A stretch of DNA of 64,000 bases from Aporrectodea caliginosa (GCA_020284085.1 JACEVL010000146.1:97001-161000); one strand, 5' to 3'; shown: positions 48,838 to 60,536, counted from the first letter of the stretch. Made by a program: numbers and translations. The notes: a model not told the origin generated them from the sequence alone.

Positions 48838-49115
48838 CACACCGATAGAGTACACGCCAAACTGATAGAGTACAGGCCCAAAACCGATAGAGTACACCGA
48901 TACAGAACAGGGCCAACCAATAGAGTACGGGCCACACCGATAGAGTACACGCCAAACCGATAGAGTACAGGCCAAACCGATAGAGTACATTACCAAACCG
49001 ATAGAGTACAGGCGAAACCGATAGAGTACAGGCCACACCGATAGAGAACAGTACGAGGCCAAACCGATAGAGTACAGGCCACACCCGATAGAGTACACGC
49101 CAAAACCGATATACC
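48838..49115. repeat. Minisatellite, unit about 19-20 bp
   Basis: About 14 copies of AACCGATAGAGTACAGGCC, some lengthened or shortened by one to several bases. Confidence 0.92.
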
Positions 49116-49964
49116 TAACTGTCAAATAAATAATTACTATGTACAATGTTCTGCTTTGCTAGTTAAAGTGTTTTGTCTTTGTTTTACATTGTTGCTCTGT
49201 TCTGGTTCTGTTATGCTTCGTAGTCCAGTTTTACTAATAACAGGGTAATCATTCTACATTAATTTTATGGCACATGTGTGACCCTGGATCTTCCTGTTGC
49301 ATCCCAACATTTATTATATTGTTTATTTTTATCTGCTGTTTCGTACTGGGAACAATAAGCGAATGGTTATGACTATGCATCCATGCATCCATCCATGGCC
49401 AGAGCAACACAGGGACAGAGGGGGAAAGCGAGAGAGAGAGCGGGGTGCATGGAGTGTGCTTTTGTTTGTAGGCCGCTATTCTAATCTTAATTTGCCAATT
49501 AGGCTTTGACAATAAAAACAAAGATGATTTATTTCTGGTCCAGTTTAACCGACATAACCACACTTGGAAAATTTCTGTTCAACCCGACCTCTCCCAAGAC
49601 CGAGTCATCGCCATTAAACTTAATAATGACTACAACTGAATGGCTCCCATGCAGCATAGATAATTAACCAGAGAACGAGTCATTGACGATCGAATTACCG
49701 CTCTGAGGCTGTTAGTCGACCTAGATGTTTAGATCATCTGATAGATGTGAGTGAAGTCAGCCTTACCTCAGCTCAGGTGTTGGGTGTCGACACTGTTGCA
49801 TTCATAATATCCAGGACATGTAGGCCTATAGCGCCCGTCAAAGATACATGCTCGGACGAAGGCGGTCTTAACCCTCAATGGCGAAGGGAACTGTTTTCAG
49901 GTGTTGCTGAAAGGCTGAAAGGTACAAAGGTACATGAAGCGTCCCTCTGACCAGGTGGGCAAGT

Positions 49965-50103
49965 AGATCCAGAGATCCAGAGAGAGATCCAGAGATCCAG
50001 ATATCCAGAGATCCAGAGAGAGAGACAGAGACAGAGACAGAGACAGAGACAGAGACAGACAGACACAGATAGACAGACAGAGACAGACAGACAGAGACAG
50101 AGG
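49965..50103. repeat. (GATCCAGA)n and (CAGAGA)n repeat
   Basis: ATCCAGAG units grading into ACAGAG units. Confidence 0.9.
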
Positions 50104-50319
50104 CCATCTAGTCTGTGAAGATATATCGAGACGAAAGGAGGTTGGTGATTCAGCTCGCATATCGATATCTGGTTGGACTTGGAGTCTTGGACGGAAGGTT
50201 GAGAGAAAGAAAGTCCTGCCAGTTCAGGGGCCAAGGCTGAGCTGCCTCCTGATCAGTACGCCTTCACGCCCAGCTGACTATTAATAGATGTCTGATGCAT
50301 CATTATAACCTCGCAGTCA

Positions 50320-50420
50320 CTACCCTACCTGTGGTAGAACCAGTCCCAAGCCTGGATAAAGGAGGACCGACACTGAATCGAACTTTGTTATGACACAGTG
50401 TTGTTAAGCACCAACCAAGG
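50320..50420 (+). repeat. Dispersed SINE-like repeat, copy 5
   Basis: ACCAGTCCCAAGCCTGGATA, AAGGAGGA, TTTGTTATGACACAGTG and TTGTTAAGCACCAACCAA. Confidence 0.7.
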
Positions 50421-51484
50421 TCATTATAAATGCGCTATATAAGTCAAGGAAGTGTGATGGTATTTTGCGCCAAGTGTTATTTAGATGAGCACAAAATTCC
50501 ACCTATATTGGTAATTATACGTATAATACGCCTAATGGTAACTTGTGTTTCTATAGAGACACACAAAACCATTATACACATAGGCCTATAGCCCTATATG
50601 CATGTGTAATATGAGGATGTATGCGCGTGTGTAATGTGTATGTATCTATGAATAGATCTGTACTTCTAAATACATACGCCTAATACAGGCGCCGTTGAGA
50701 ATAATAAGCCTCGAGGCACATCCAATTGTGATGCAATTACTTAGCGCAATGTCATATGAGGCGCGGGCGCCTAATATAGCGCCACTTCCGTTGACAAATA
50801 CTCAACGTTACTTAAAATAAATGCATATATAAATAAAGAGTTAAAGACGTAGGCTGAGGCTCACGTTTAGGACTTCAAGATGCCCATATTATATAAATAG
50901 GCAGGCGAGGAGAAGCACTTTGACAACGACATAAGGATGTTATGCTGCATTCCATTCACTTGGTGTATTCGTATTTATTTGTCTCCAATCCGCGAATGAG
51001 CTGTTACTATGGCAGTGCTAAAAATTCCCCAATGCAGATATATAAAAAAATGAACAACTATCTTATATGGTGTCAAAATCAAACTTGTCGGTAATTAATA
51101 TAATAGAACTATATTCCGTTTATTAAGTTTTAAATAATTTTGTGGTTTCCTTCTGTTATTTACTTTCCTATTATTTTCGTTCTCTATAATTATGACCTCA
51201 GTCTGTCAAGTCAGGTGACTTAGATGGATTCTAGCTCATAAGTGACTACACCGTCTTTCTGAGCAATACTGAACAGACAAGAGATCGTGAACTTGGAAAC
51301 ACGAGTATACTGCGCAACAGGAACGTAGCATTAGAGACGACACCGAAAAACTGCATCGTGCCAAAACACCTGCCATAATTCAGGTCAGAAAAAAGTAAAC
51401 AGTTGACGAGCCCAGGAGAAGAGCCAAGGGCTAGAATCACGCACCTGTTGCCTTCCAAGATAGTAGGCCAAAAAGGTTTGTTGA

Positions 51485-51675
51485 CATATATACATACATA
51501 CATACATAAATACATACATACATACATACATACATACATACATACATACATACATACATACATACACACTTACATACACATACATACGTATGTACATACA
51601 TACCTACATACATACAAACGTACGTACGTACATACATATATAAGCATTTATAAGTACATACACATAGGCCCTATA
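51485..51675. repeat. (ACAT)n microsatellite, left half
   Basis: Tetranucleotide array interrupted at 51676 by a mariner insertion; the array continues after 52883. Confidence 0.9.
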
Positions 51676-52882
51676 TACCGGGTGGCGCATTAAAAACGTT
51701 CCCAAACTTTGTTAACCTGGCAATTAAACAATTTTAAAGTAAATTGAATCATATTACATCAAACTAATCATAATTCATATTTGTACAACACAGCCAAAAT
51801 TTAGCGCAAAATACTTAAAAGTTTGCGAGAAATTGTTGTTAGAACTGTATGACCCATGGTCAAAATTTTGCACAGTTGTTTTATGATGACGCTTTACGCG
51901 AACACATGTTTAATTGATCCTCCGCCTTCTCTTGTAACGACCCTTAAACGCTGTTTCCACTGTCCTATTGACTTCTGTATTTGTGTGTCGTCTAAAAGAG
52001 ACCATTTTGCTTCAATGACCTGCTTAAGTTCGTCAGTATTTAGAAACAGTTTTCTGCGACCAGCATACTTCAGCTCCTTTAGGGCGTTCCATTCATAGTA
52101 GTCTAGAGGATTTAGATCGGGAGAGTTTGGTGGCCAGGCATCACTGTGGATAAAATCAGGGGTGTTTGCTTGAAGAAATTGCTGAGCCAATCTGCAACGA
52201 TGTGAAGGAGCACTGTCTTGTTGAAAGATGTAATTGTCGTCAGGATAGAGTCTACGACATTGGAGAATGAGCTTATCGCGTATAACAAGCCAACGTAATG
52301 CTCTCCATTGACTTTGGTTTTCTGAGGATCAATGAAGATGATGTCTGTTTTACTGTGCATCGAAACTCCAGCAGATACCATTAATTTTTTTTAGAGAAAC
52401 GACTAGTCTCATGATAAAGTCTTTCTGGCGCAATTGAAGACTTTCGTTCATTGCTAGAGCCGTAAACGCGGCTATTCTGACTCGGTTTATGCTTTGTCTT
52501 GACCAGTTTTTACGCGGATTTTTCTGAACGATTCGCTTGCCTCGCCAACCCTTCTCCTCAAATGATATCTTAATAACAGCGAGATCATCATTTGAAAACA
52601 CCACGTTTTAATGTTTACTACTTCGAGGACTAGTTTAATCAAGATACTCTCGTTACTTCACGCGAAATAAATGACGTAGTTTTGTGCAAAATTTGTAAAC
52701 AGGTATGCCGTCATAACCTTGCCGCAGGGTGTGACTTAATAAACATGCTCTCTTGAAATTTGACATTTGTGCCCAGAAATAATTGCTTAACATTTTGGTA
52801 TAAATTAAAATTTGATATCTCTGAAATTATATCTTTGCCAGGTTAGCAAAGTTTGGGAACGTTTTTTATGCGCCACCCGGTA
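51676..52882 (-). mobile_element. Mariner-type (Tc1/mariner, DD37D) transposon, 1207 bp, decayed
   Basis: Inverted ends of about 48 bp with two differences, beginning TACCGGGTGGCGCAT, flanked by TA on both sides. The minus-strand transposase is in three pieces: an N-terminal part (52604-52350, containing QKNPRKNWSRQS), a middle part (52381-about 52292, MVSAGVSMHSKTDIIFID) and a C-terminal part (to 51894). FQQD, read near 52225 upstream of the C-terminal piece, and NPLD are separated by 37 residues, the DD37D (maT/mori-like) spacing. About 100 codons that should hold the first catalytic Asp are missing between the first two pieces, and the frame shifts again near 52292. It cannot make active transposase. 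Confidence 0.93.
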
Positions 52883-53035
52883 TACATGTACATGCATACA
52901 TACGCATACATACATATTACATACACATACCTACTGTACCTACATACACATACATGCATACATACATACATACATACATACATACATACATACACATACA
53001 CACATACATATATATACATATACATACAATGTCAT
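52883..53035. repeat. (ACAT)n microsatellite, right half
   Basis: Continuation of the array that precedes the mariner copy, with ACAC and GCAT variants. Confidence 0.9.
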
Positions 53036-53354
53036 ATATGCATAATGTGAATGCCCTCAACAACCACATATATACATGATGCACACATAGATGAATTCAT
53101 TAACCTATGCCGCGCTGCAGTCATTAACCTTTGCTGATGTCGCAAATCTTTTGTGACCTGACTAATTGGTGCGAGGACAAAGATTCTGTCCTCGTATTAT
53201 CTTTCGGATAAGGATGTTGAATGCATCATATGCAAGCAAGGCTGACAATAAGATCTACTAAATTTAGACATAATATTTAAAGAAGACAGTCGCCACAGTT
53301 GCCGGCCAGTCTGAAGGCTGTTACATGCAAACAATGTTCCATCTCATTTTCCAC

Positions 53355-54384
53355 CACATCCTCCTGCTCCTTTCTCCTCTGTCTACTCCTCAAGCTCTTT
53401 CTCCTCCTCCTCCTCTTCCTCGTCCTCTTCTTCCTCGTCCTCTTCTTCCTCCTTTTGCTTTTCCTCCTTATCCCTCTTCTTCTTCCTCCTCCTTCGTTTT
53501 CTGCTCTTCTTCCTTTCCTCCTCCTCCTCCTCCTACTCCTCCTCCTCCTCTTCCCTCCTAATCCTCCACCTCCTGTTTTGCTCTTCTTCCTTTCCTCCCC
53601 TCCTCCTTTTCCTCCTCTTTCTCTTTCCTCCTTATCCTCCTCCTCCTCTTTTCGCCCTTCTTCCTTTCCTCCTCCTCTTTCTTCCTTATCCTCTTCCTCC
53701 TCGTTTTGTTCTTCTTCATTTCCTCTTCCTCCTCTTCCTCTTCCTCCTCTTTCCTCCTTATCCTCCTCCTCCTCTTTTCGCTCTTCTTTCTTTCCTCCTC
53801 CTCTTTCTTCCTTATCCTCTTCCTCCTCGTTTTGTTCTTCTTCATTTCCTCTTCCTCCTCTTCCTCTTCCTCCTCTTTCCTCCTTATCCTCCTCCTCCTC
53901 TTTTCGCTCTTCTTTCTTTCCTCCTCCTCTTTCTTCCTTATCCTCTTCCTCCTCGTTTTGTTCTTCTTCATTTCCTCTTCCTCCTCTTCCTCTTCCTCCT
54001 CTTTCCTCCTTATCCTCCTCCTCCTCTTTTCGCTCTTCTTTCTTTCCTCCTCCTCTTTCTTCCTTATCCTCTTCCTCCTCGTTTTGTTCTTCTTCATTTC
54101 CTCTTCCTCCTCTTCCTCTTCCTCCTCTTTCCTCCTTATCCTCCTCCTCCTCTTTTCGCTCTTCTTTCTTTCCTCCTCCTCTTTCTTCCTTATCCTCTTC
54201 CTCCTCGTTTTGTTCTTCTTCATTTCCTCTTCCTCCTCTTCCTCTTCCTCCTCTTTCCTCCTTATCCTCCTCCGCCTCTTTTTGCTCTTCTTCCTTTTCT
54301 TCTTCCTAGTCCTCTTCCTGCTGTCTCTTCCTCTTCCTCCTTCTCTTCCTCTTTCCCTCCTCTTCCTAATAATCATCCACCTCT

Positions 54385-54418
<34 letters not shown>

Positions 54419-54475
54419 TCTCCTCTTCCTCCACCTCTTCGTCCTACTCGTCCTCCTCCTTCTCCTGCACTATAG
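53355..54475. repeat. 1.1-kb polypyrimidine tract with a 126-bp higher-order repeat
   Basis: Almost pure C/T on the plus strand. A marker CTCGTTTTGTTCTTCTTCAT recurs at 53700, 53826, 53952, 54078 and 54204, exactly 126 bp apart. Since 126 is divisible by three, long Ser/Leu-rich and Lys/Glu-rich open frames exist on both strands. They are not supported as genes. Confidence 0.95.
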
Positions 54476-54749
54476 AACTCGTGCGTCCTGTCCAAAAGAA
54501 GAACAACCTGCATGGGTGATTAGGGACCTTGATCGAAACGTCATCGCTGTTATTTTCTGATTGGAAATGTTTGCTTAATTAATTATCTATAATAGTCCTG
54601 CAATAATAATTATCTAACGACCTTCGTTTAGCCTGATTTCGAAAAACAACAAACTCTGACTAATTCGCGAAGAACTATGAAGTGTCAAATTTCTAAGAAG
54701 TTAATTTGAAGGAGATATTTATTGCACTGTTTCACACATGCGTGAAGGT

Positions 54750-54955
54750 TATTAAGTAAGTAAGTATAATCTTTATTAGGGCGAGACAAATGCCCACACT
54801 TCACAAGAGCAGTGCATACAAGTATAATGATAAAGTAGGACAATGCAGGTAGGAAGAACCCGATACAATAATTATAATGAACAGTCTTAACAGTCTAAAT
54901 ATCTATAGCTCTAAAGTATACGGTAATAACAGGAAACTATACACAAGCCTTGCCT
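54750..54955 (-). mobile_element. LINE 3'-end remnant, minus strand
   Basis: The complement ends CATTTGTCTCGCCCTAATAA then AGATTATACTTACTTACTTA, a LINE-type AATAAA plus short-repeat tail. Confidence 0.5.
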
Positions 54956-54959
54956 AACA

Positions 54960-55408
54960 TAAAACCGATTCGTGGATTGAGCGAGCGAAAACGAACCTAT
55001 TCCAACAGATTTTCCCTCTCACATACGTTGTGCCCTCCACCTACGGCACTTTAAAAAAATGCTGCATGCCTACCTGATTAATGGAAATTAGCTATAACCT
55101 ACCCTGCCGGATATTCTTTTCACTGTTAGTTAAGGTTTTCGGTTTTTCTTTATATTTTCATAGTGTTTTGAATCGAGTTAATCATTTACCGTGTAATATG
55201 TACTATACTGTTAGCATTGCTGTACGAAACTTGATGTTGCACTGTTTATCAAGGATTTAGCTAATTCATATTTCTTTAATGTTGTTCTAGGTGTCCCTAG
55301 TTAGCGGGATCTTGAATTCTTGATCCCTTTTGGGACTCCTCTTGCGGCCAATCCTGATACTTTATGTTGAAATGTTATGTGTTTTTCATTTGGCTTCAAT
55401 AAAAGAGA

Positions 55409-55446
<38 letters not shown>
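54960..55446 (+). mobile_element. LINE C-terminus and 3' UTR with (GATT)n tail
   Basis: Residues HFKKMLHAYLINGN, then about 300 nt of 3' UTR-like sequence, then TTCAATAAAAGAGATTTGAT and a (TGAT)n array (55409-55446). Confidence 0.6.
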
Positions 55447-55447
<1 letters not shown>

Positions 55448-55767
55448 TCCCTTTCCTTAGATGACTACTATTACTCTTGTAATCCAATATCACTTTGCCT
55501 CAAAGCCTATACCGTATGTATACATGATTTTATCCGATCCGATTAACCGAAAGATCGGGATTCAAATTCCCGCCATTGCAGTAATTTGCTTCCAAGATCT
55601 CGGTTCTACTTGTACCCCCAATCAACTCAGCTATAATAAGCACACTCACTGTACGTAGACCGTCGGTGAGAAGATGAGACGGCGCGGGTGATGACTGGCC
55701 ACCCGCATGTATACGCCGTGGCCTAGAAAATAAATTCTGCTCGTGCGAGTTAGCTTAAGGGACTCTT

Positions 55768-55888
55768 CTTCTTCTTCTTCCTCCTCCTCCTCTTCTTCTT
55801 CTTCTTCTGGTTCTGGTTCTTGTTCTTGCTCTTCTTCATCATCTTCTTCTTTCTCTTCATCTTCTTCCTCCTTCTTCTGCTTCTTCTA
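55768..55888. repeat. (CTT)n trinucleotide-rich tract
   Basis: Imperfect TTC/TCC tract. Confidence 0.9.
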
Positions 55889-55974
55889 ACTTCAATTGTG
55901 ATGAACTCTGCCAAAAAACTATCGTAGCTTTTATCATCGGAATATTGTGTGTGAGTTGTCAGCAGCTGCTCACC

Positions 55975-56292
55975 TCAGACTATACCTGCGAAAGCTTTGT
56001 TGCCCTACTTCGGGTATTCAGGACCGCCACGGTGCCACCTCTTCCGCTCCGCAGAGAAGGGGTTGCTTCTAGTCCCATTTGCTCGAACTGCAACTATGCA
56101 GAACCAAGTTTTGTCCGTGGTGGGCACAGTGGCATCGAACGGGCTCCCACTTGAGCTGCGCCTGCTCCCTGGGACTCCTATACTGAGGCGTTTATCATAA
56201 GACTTAAAACTGTACTTTTTGACCGTGCTGGAGTCTGAAGCGCCTCTGAGTAGTCTCCTGCATGGGCGCAATATGAATGAATGAATGAATGA
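55975..56292 (+). mobile_element. LINE C-terminal remnant with (GAAT)n tail
   Basis: Frames give RREGVASSPICSNCNYAEPS and GLLLVPFARTATMQNQ, then LRRLS-like residues, SEAPLSSLLHGRNM and a (GAAT)n tail. The coding frame shifts more than once. Confidence 0.55.
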
Positions 56293-56588
56293 AATACTGT
56301 AAAGTTCAAAAGGTGTTCTCCACTCATATATCTGTCGGGTGTATTTCCAGAAGAGTATTTCCCTGGAGTATAGGACTCCTCATATGCCTATAGCCACGCC
56401 CGTCTCTGTGACGATTACGGCGACAGTGCAAGTGACAAAGCGGCGCGTGACAGACCAAAAAGGATTCCGGCCCAGAGAGTAAGTGCAGAGTAGAACTTGT
56501 TGCAGGATCTTGCGCCTTAAGCTTGTGAGGTTGCAATTAGAATTCCCACATACATATCGGCCCATAAACAGACATACATTCGTACATA

Positions 56589-57493
56589 TCGAGGGGTTTA
56601 AGCCAGACGGGAGTAACAAGGTTTTTTGACATTTCGAGATAAACGAAGAAAACGGAAATTTTGTTACAGTATTTTTTTTTAAACAATTTTTTCAGCATTT
56701 TTTATTTAAACAATGAAAATTATTTCTAGCTAAATGCTGAGCAATAAGACTCCTTTTCAAAATGCATTAAAGTATGCATTGTATTGTTTACACATAACGT
56801 GACAATTTGGTGAATTTTGTCAAAGTTTGACAAGATGCAACCTTCTGGCAAGAGAAAACTTTTTATGATGAAAACATCATAAATTCTGTGTAATTTGCAA
56901 GATAACCACCAACAAAAACTATCTGAAGAAACACTGAGTCATACTGCACAATCTAGCACAAATTATTAATAATTATGGGCCATGATAATAATTTTTTTTT
57001 TGAAGATACAATATTCTGGTGTAAAATCATAAAACGCACCCTTACAAAATGGTATAAACAACTAATAACTTTAGAATAACATAGATGATATTACGCTCTC
57101 CAATTTCTACGCAAGTAAGTAAGTGGTTTAAGTTGTTTGAAGAGTAAAGTAAGTAAAATAAGCATTTTTTCACGCTAATTTTAATTGCCTAAAAATAATT
57201 CATTTGTGCCATAGAGACGTATCTAAGCAATGCATGGGTTTCACGTACTGCCAGATGGATGTATCTTCTTCAAGATGCAACCCTTCTGGCATGAAAACTG
57301 CTAATTTTTACATCCTTATGGCATAAATGTGACCCATAATTTGGGTTGTATCTTCAAATCAACTCTCTTAAATGAAGCCTTATAGCTACGGCCTTCTGGC
57401 AGTACCTGCTGTGTAGTCAGTTGATTCAATTTCTGTGAAAATGTCCATTTTACAAAAAATCGTAGATACGACCTTCTGGCTTAAACCCCTCGA
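56589..57493. mobile_element. Unclassified TIR element, 905 bp, TA-flanked
   Basis: 19-bp perfect inverted ends TCGAGGGGTTTAAGCCAGA, with TA on both sides (56587-56588, 57494-57495). CCTTCTGGC or CCCTTCTGGC recurs at about 56840, 57285, 57391 and 57471. No transposase is readable in any frame. It sits in an ACAT-type microsatellite. Confidence 0.8.
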
Positions 57494-57659
57494 TATATGT
57501 ATAAGTATGCATGTATGTATATGTGTATGTGTGCATGTACACAGTACATGCACACACATATTATATATGTATACATGAATGTATATGTGTATGTACGCAC
57601 ATGTTTGTTTTGTAAATGTGTCTGTACATATGTACGTTTTTATCTGTGTGTGTTTGCAT

Positions 57660-57786
57660 ATGCATGTGCATGTCACACCTCTTTGTTCGCTACACTGGCT
57701 TCCTGTCTGTGAGCGTGTCCCCATCAAGCTGGCTCTCTTCGTGTACAAGCACAAGCAAATCCTTTGCTATCCTATATACTTATCCT
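57660..57786 (+). mobile_element. LINE reverse-transcriptase remnant, left part
   Basis: TPLCSLHWLPVCERVPIKLA then LFVYKHKQILCYPIYLS is the HWLPVxxR...LVYK...YL block of CR1-like reverse transcriptases. It is interrupted at 57787 by a hAT element and continues after 59748. Confidence 0.75.
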
Positions 57787-58072
57787 CAGGGCCGGATTAA
57801 CCACAGTGCTGATTGTGCTGCAGCACAGGGCCCCCAAATTGTAAAAGTAAAAAAATAAAGAATAAAGGATTAAGGAAAGAAACAGTGCAAATTGCAATGC
57901 ATTATGCATAGCAATCATAGCTATATGACTAAATATATAACCAAATAATGTCATAGTATATGATGATGTGAGTCCTGAGCTCGTGACAATTGTCCTATCT
58001 ACTTCTTATGATTGTGCTGTAAAGTATAACAAATTATGTGTTGGGTTATTGTATGTCTGCCTTGCTGCTTAA

Positions 58073-59682
58073 CCCTTTGGGAGTGAGGTGAAGCATTGGA
58101 ACGTTTCAGGTGAGGTGGGGTATGACATACCCCAATACATATTTTTTACTTGCAAGTCAAAATATCAACTACATAACATATATTGTGAGCTAAACTACAG
58201 TTCTGTAACCAATTATCAGTTAAACTGGTAATTATCTGGAGCAAATAACTTTTTCAATCATAATCGAAATGGCCAACGCGTTGAGTCACGAAATCAAAGC
58301 GGCCCTCTGCCATGTCTTCTTCGTGGCCCTTGAAATATGTAACGTTTGCGAACACGTGACATAATACTCGTAATAATGGATCAATTTTGCATCAATGCAA
58401 AAAAATATAAATCTAATATCTGCAATATATTCTATTATCGCCATTTTTTTCTGCACTGACTCACTGAGCCGTTACTTATTTTTAATATATTAAAATCAGC
58501 ATGTATACGAAAAATTATAATTTCACTTTAACCCTAGGGCTACCAAGCTTTTTTGTAACACTGGCTACCAAGGGGGGGGTGGTTACCACCCCCTGGATTT
58601 CGTGTTTGGTTTTACATATCATAACTTGTAATATAGCATTGGATTCAGCATTCATTTCTGCACAGAATGGTATATTTAGTTGCACATTACGTGAATGCAC
58701 CTAGAAATTACATCACTTTTAACAACGGAACCCATTAATTAGCAATATTGTATATTATTGCGTACATTTTATACTTTTTGGATAAACAAATATAAGATTA
58801 TGTGTGTTTTGAAACTAATGTATGTATAAAAGATACACAAAATCATCCCTACACATGTTTATATAGTATAAATGTACATCCATACATATATATCCATACA
58901 TATATATCGGTTTACGTTGTAATGCTGTATTCAGCCATTTTCACACAGATTACGCGTATTATTATTTATTTTGATCACTTCCGGTATTCAAAAGACAAAG
59001 ATGTAGGTATGCAAATGAAGCCCTTCATTCCCTCTAAAGAATGACATCTTTGTTTCTCTTCCAGGAAGACAAATGAATACGCTACAGACAAAAACTAAGG
59101 GGGGAGTGCTTCCATTCAGCCATTTCTCGCGCATATTACGCGTATTATTATTTATTTTTGAGCACTTCCGGTTGTCTCAGGTCAACACAGTGACCACAGA
59201 AATGTAGCCCCACATTCCCTCTATAGAATGGTATAATTTGTGTCTCTTAATATTAAATGACGGATAAGATATAGTCGAAAATCTAGGGGGTGGTGGTATC
59301 CCCCCCTGGTACCTCGGGTATATTGGGTATAACTTTTGAACGGTGTGAGATATCATCTCACATTTTTACCTCAAAACGTGTGTAAATGAACCCCCTACAG
59401 CTACCTAAAAGGTCAAATGTTTATTCCATACGGAAAAAGTTTGAGATGAAAAAAACCTAGGGGGGGGTGGCAACCACCCCCCCCCCCTTGGTAGCCCGAG
59501 GGTTAATATGCCACAAAATAAGAAAATGTGCGTTCAACAGTACCCTGAATTGTCCTAAAGTGTCCGCATTTCACACTCACTAAGGTAGACAAAAATAATC
59601 CAAGCTGGTTCCACTTTTTCCGTAGAAAACGCAAAGTATAATAGCTATGGGTGTGTCATACCCCATCTCACCTCCAAAGTTC
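58073..59682. mobile_element. Possible piggyBac-like element nested in the hAT
   Basis: TTAA at 58069-58072 and 59683-59686. The ends share CTTTGG, then AGTGAGGTG and GGTGAGATG, with TGGGGTATGACA blocks further in. The ends are imperfect, so this is older and less certain than the inner element. Confidence 0.5.
58532..59502. mobile_element. piggyBac-like element (971 bp) nested inside
   Basis: TTAA at 58528-58531 and 59503-59506. Inverted ends CCCTAGGGCTACCAAG and CTTGGTAGCCCGAGGG, followed inside by G-rich GGGGGGGTGG blocks and GGTTACCACC or GGCAACCACC. The interior has an ACGCGTATTATTATTTATTTT direct repeat (about 58952 and 59138). No transposase. Confidence 0.82.
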
Positions 59683-59748
59683 TTAAAATTGTAAGGGGCC
59701 CCGTCATTCGATCAGCACAGGGGCCCCAAAACTGTAGATCCGGGCCTG

Positions 59749-59930
59749 CTTATCCTTCAAGGTCAAACTCCTTAGCTTTGTTAAAGGTCTATCTTCTCTT
59801 CGGTCAGCATCTAGTGGTCGTCAACCGAGAGGTCAGAGGTTAAAATCTCTGTCAGGTCAGATATTTGTTTCGAAGATTTCGGCTCCGCTGATCCCCCCTT
59901 TCTTGCCCCTATAACGTATACACTGACCGT
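59749..59930 (+). mobile_element. LINE reverse-transcriptase remnant, right part
   Basis: SLRSASSGRQPRGQRLKSLS then GQIFVSKISAPLI resembles the RSLRSSS...GxRxF stretch that follows YL in the same LINE family, so it continues the piece ending at 57786. Confidence 0.55.
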
Positions 59931-60024
59931 ATACGCTGTCGTGGGAAGACCTGGCTGAGGGAGAGGATTGGTCGCTCGCTTTCATATGCCAAGGCTAAGA
60001 AAATGAAGTCGCCAACATCTCATA

Positions 60025-60032
<8 letters not shown>

Positions 60033-60077
<45 letters not shown>

Positions 60078-60085
60078 TATATATT
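60033..60085. repeat. (AT)n microsatellite
   Basis: About 25 TA units with one break. Confidence 0.95.
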
Positions 60086-60289
60086 TATACACACACATTA
60101 ATACATTATTGTATATATTATCATCGCGTTTGTATTTCGCTCTAAACTGAAAACTGATCTCTGTTCTCGTCTGTTTGCGGCTGTTAATGTTTGCCCGGCT
60201 TCAATGTGCACTTCTGAACTTTGAAAGGAAGGCACTATTAAGTTATATTTGTATTGTAGGCCTATTTTGTATCGTGTTATTATATGTAT

Positions 60290-60505
60290 GTATGGTATTA
60301 TATATATAGGTGTACATAATGTTTGTATGTATGTATGCTATGCATGCAATTGTGTATGTATGTATATATGTATGCACGGATGCATGCATATGTACGCATA
60401 CGTATGTTTGTAGGCTATGTATGTGTATGTTTGTATGTATGTATGCACGAATGCATCCATGTATGTAAGTACGTTTTATGCATGTATGTATGTAACTTGA
60501 ATTAC

Positions 60506-60536
<31 letters not shown>

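Larger units (their letters stand above)
57787..59748. mobile_element. hAT-type non-autonomous element, 1962 bp, containing nested elements
   Basis: Ends CAGGGCCGGATTAAC and GATCCGGGCCTG. Perfect 8-bp target duplications CTTATCCT lie at 57779-57786 and 59749-59756. Next to each end is an AGCACAGGGGCCCC-like block. No hAT transposase frame. Inner parts are younger insertions (58073-59682, 58532-59502). Confidence 0.92.

Noticed and set aside
53299..54376. Open frames of 336 (plus) and 272 (minus) codons
   Set aside because: Produced by the 126-bp C/T repeat, whose length is a multiple of three. Low-complexity Ser/Leu or Lys/Glu products with no domain.
55520..55575. tRNA gene (GGGATTCAAATTCCC T-arm-like piece)
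   Set aside because: No acceptor stem or D-arm could be paired. At most a SINE fragment.
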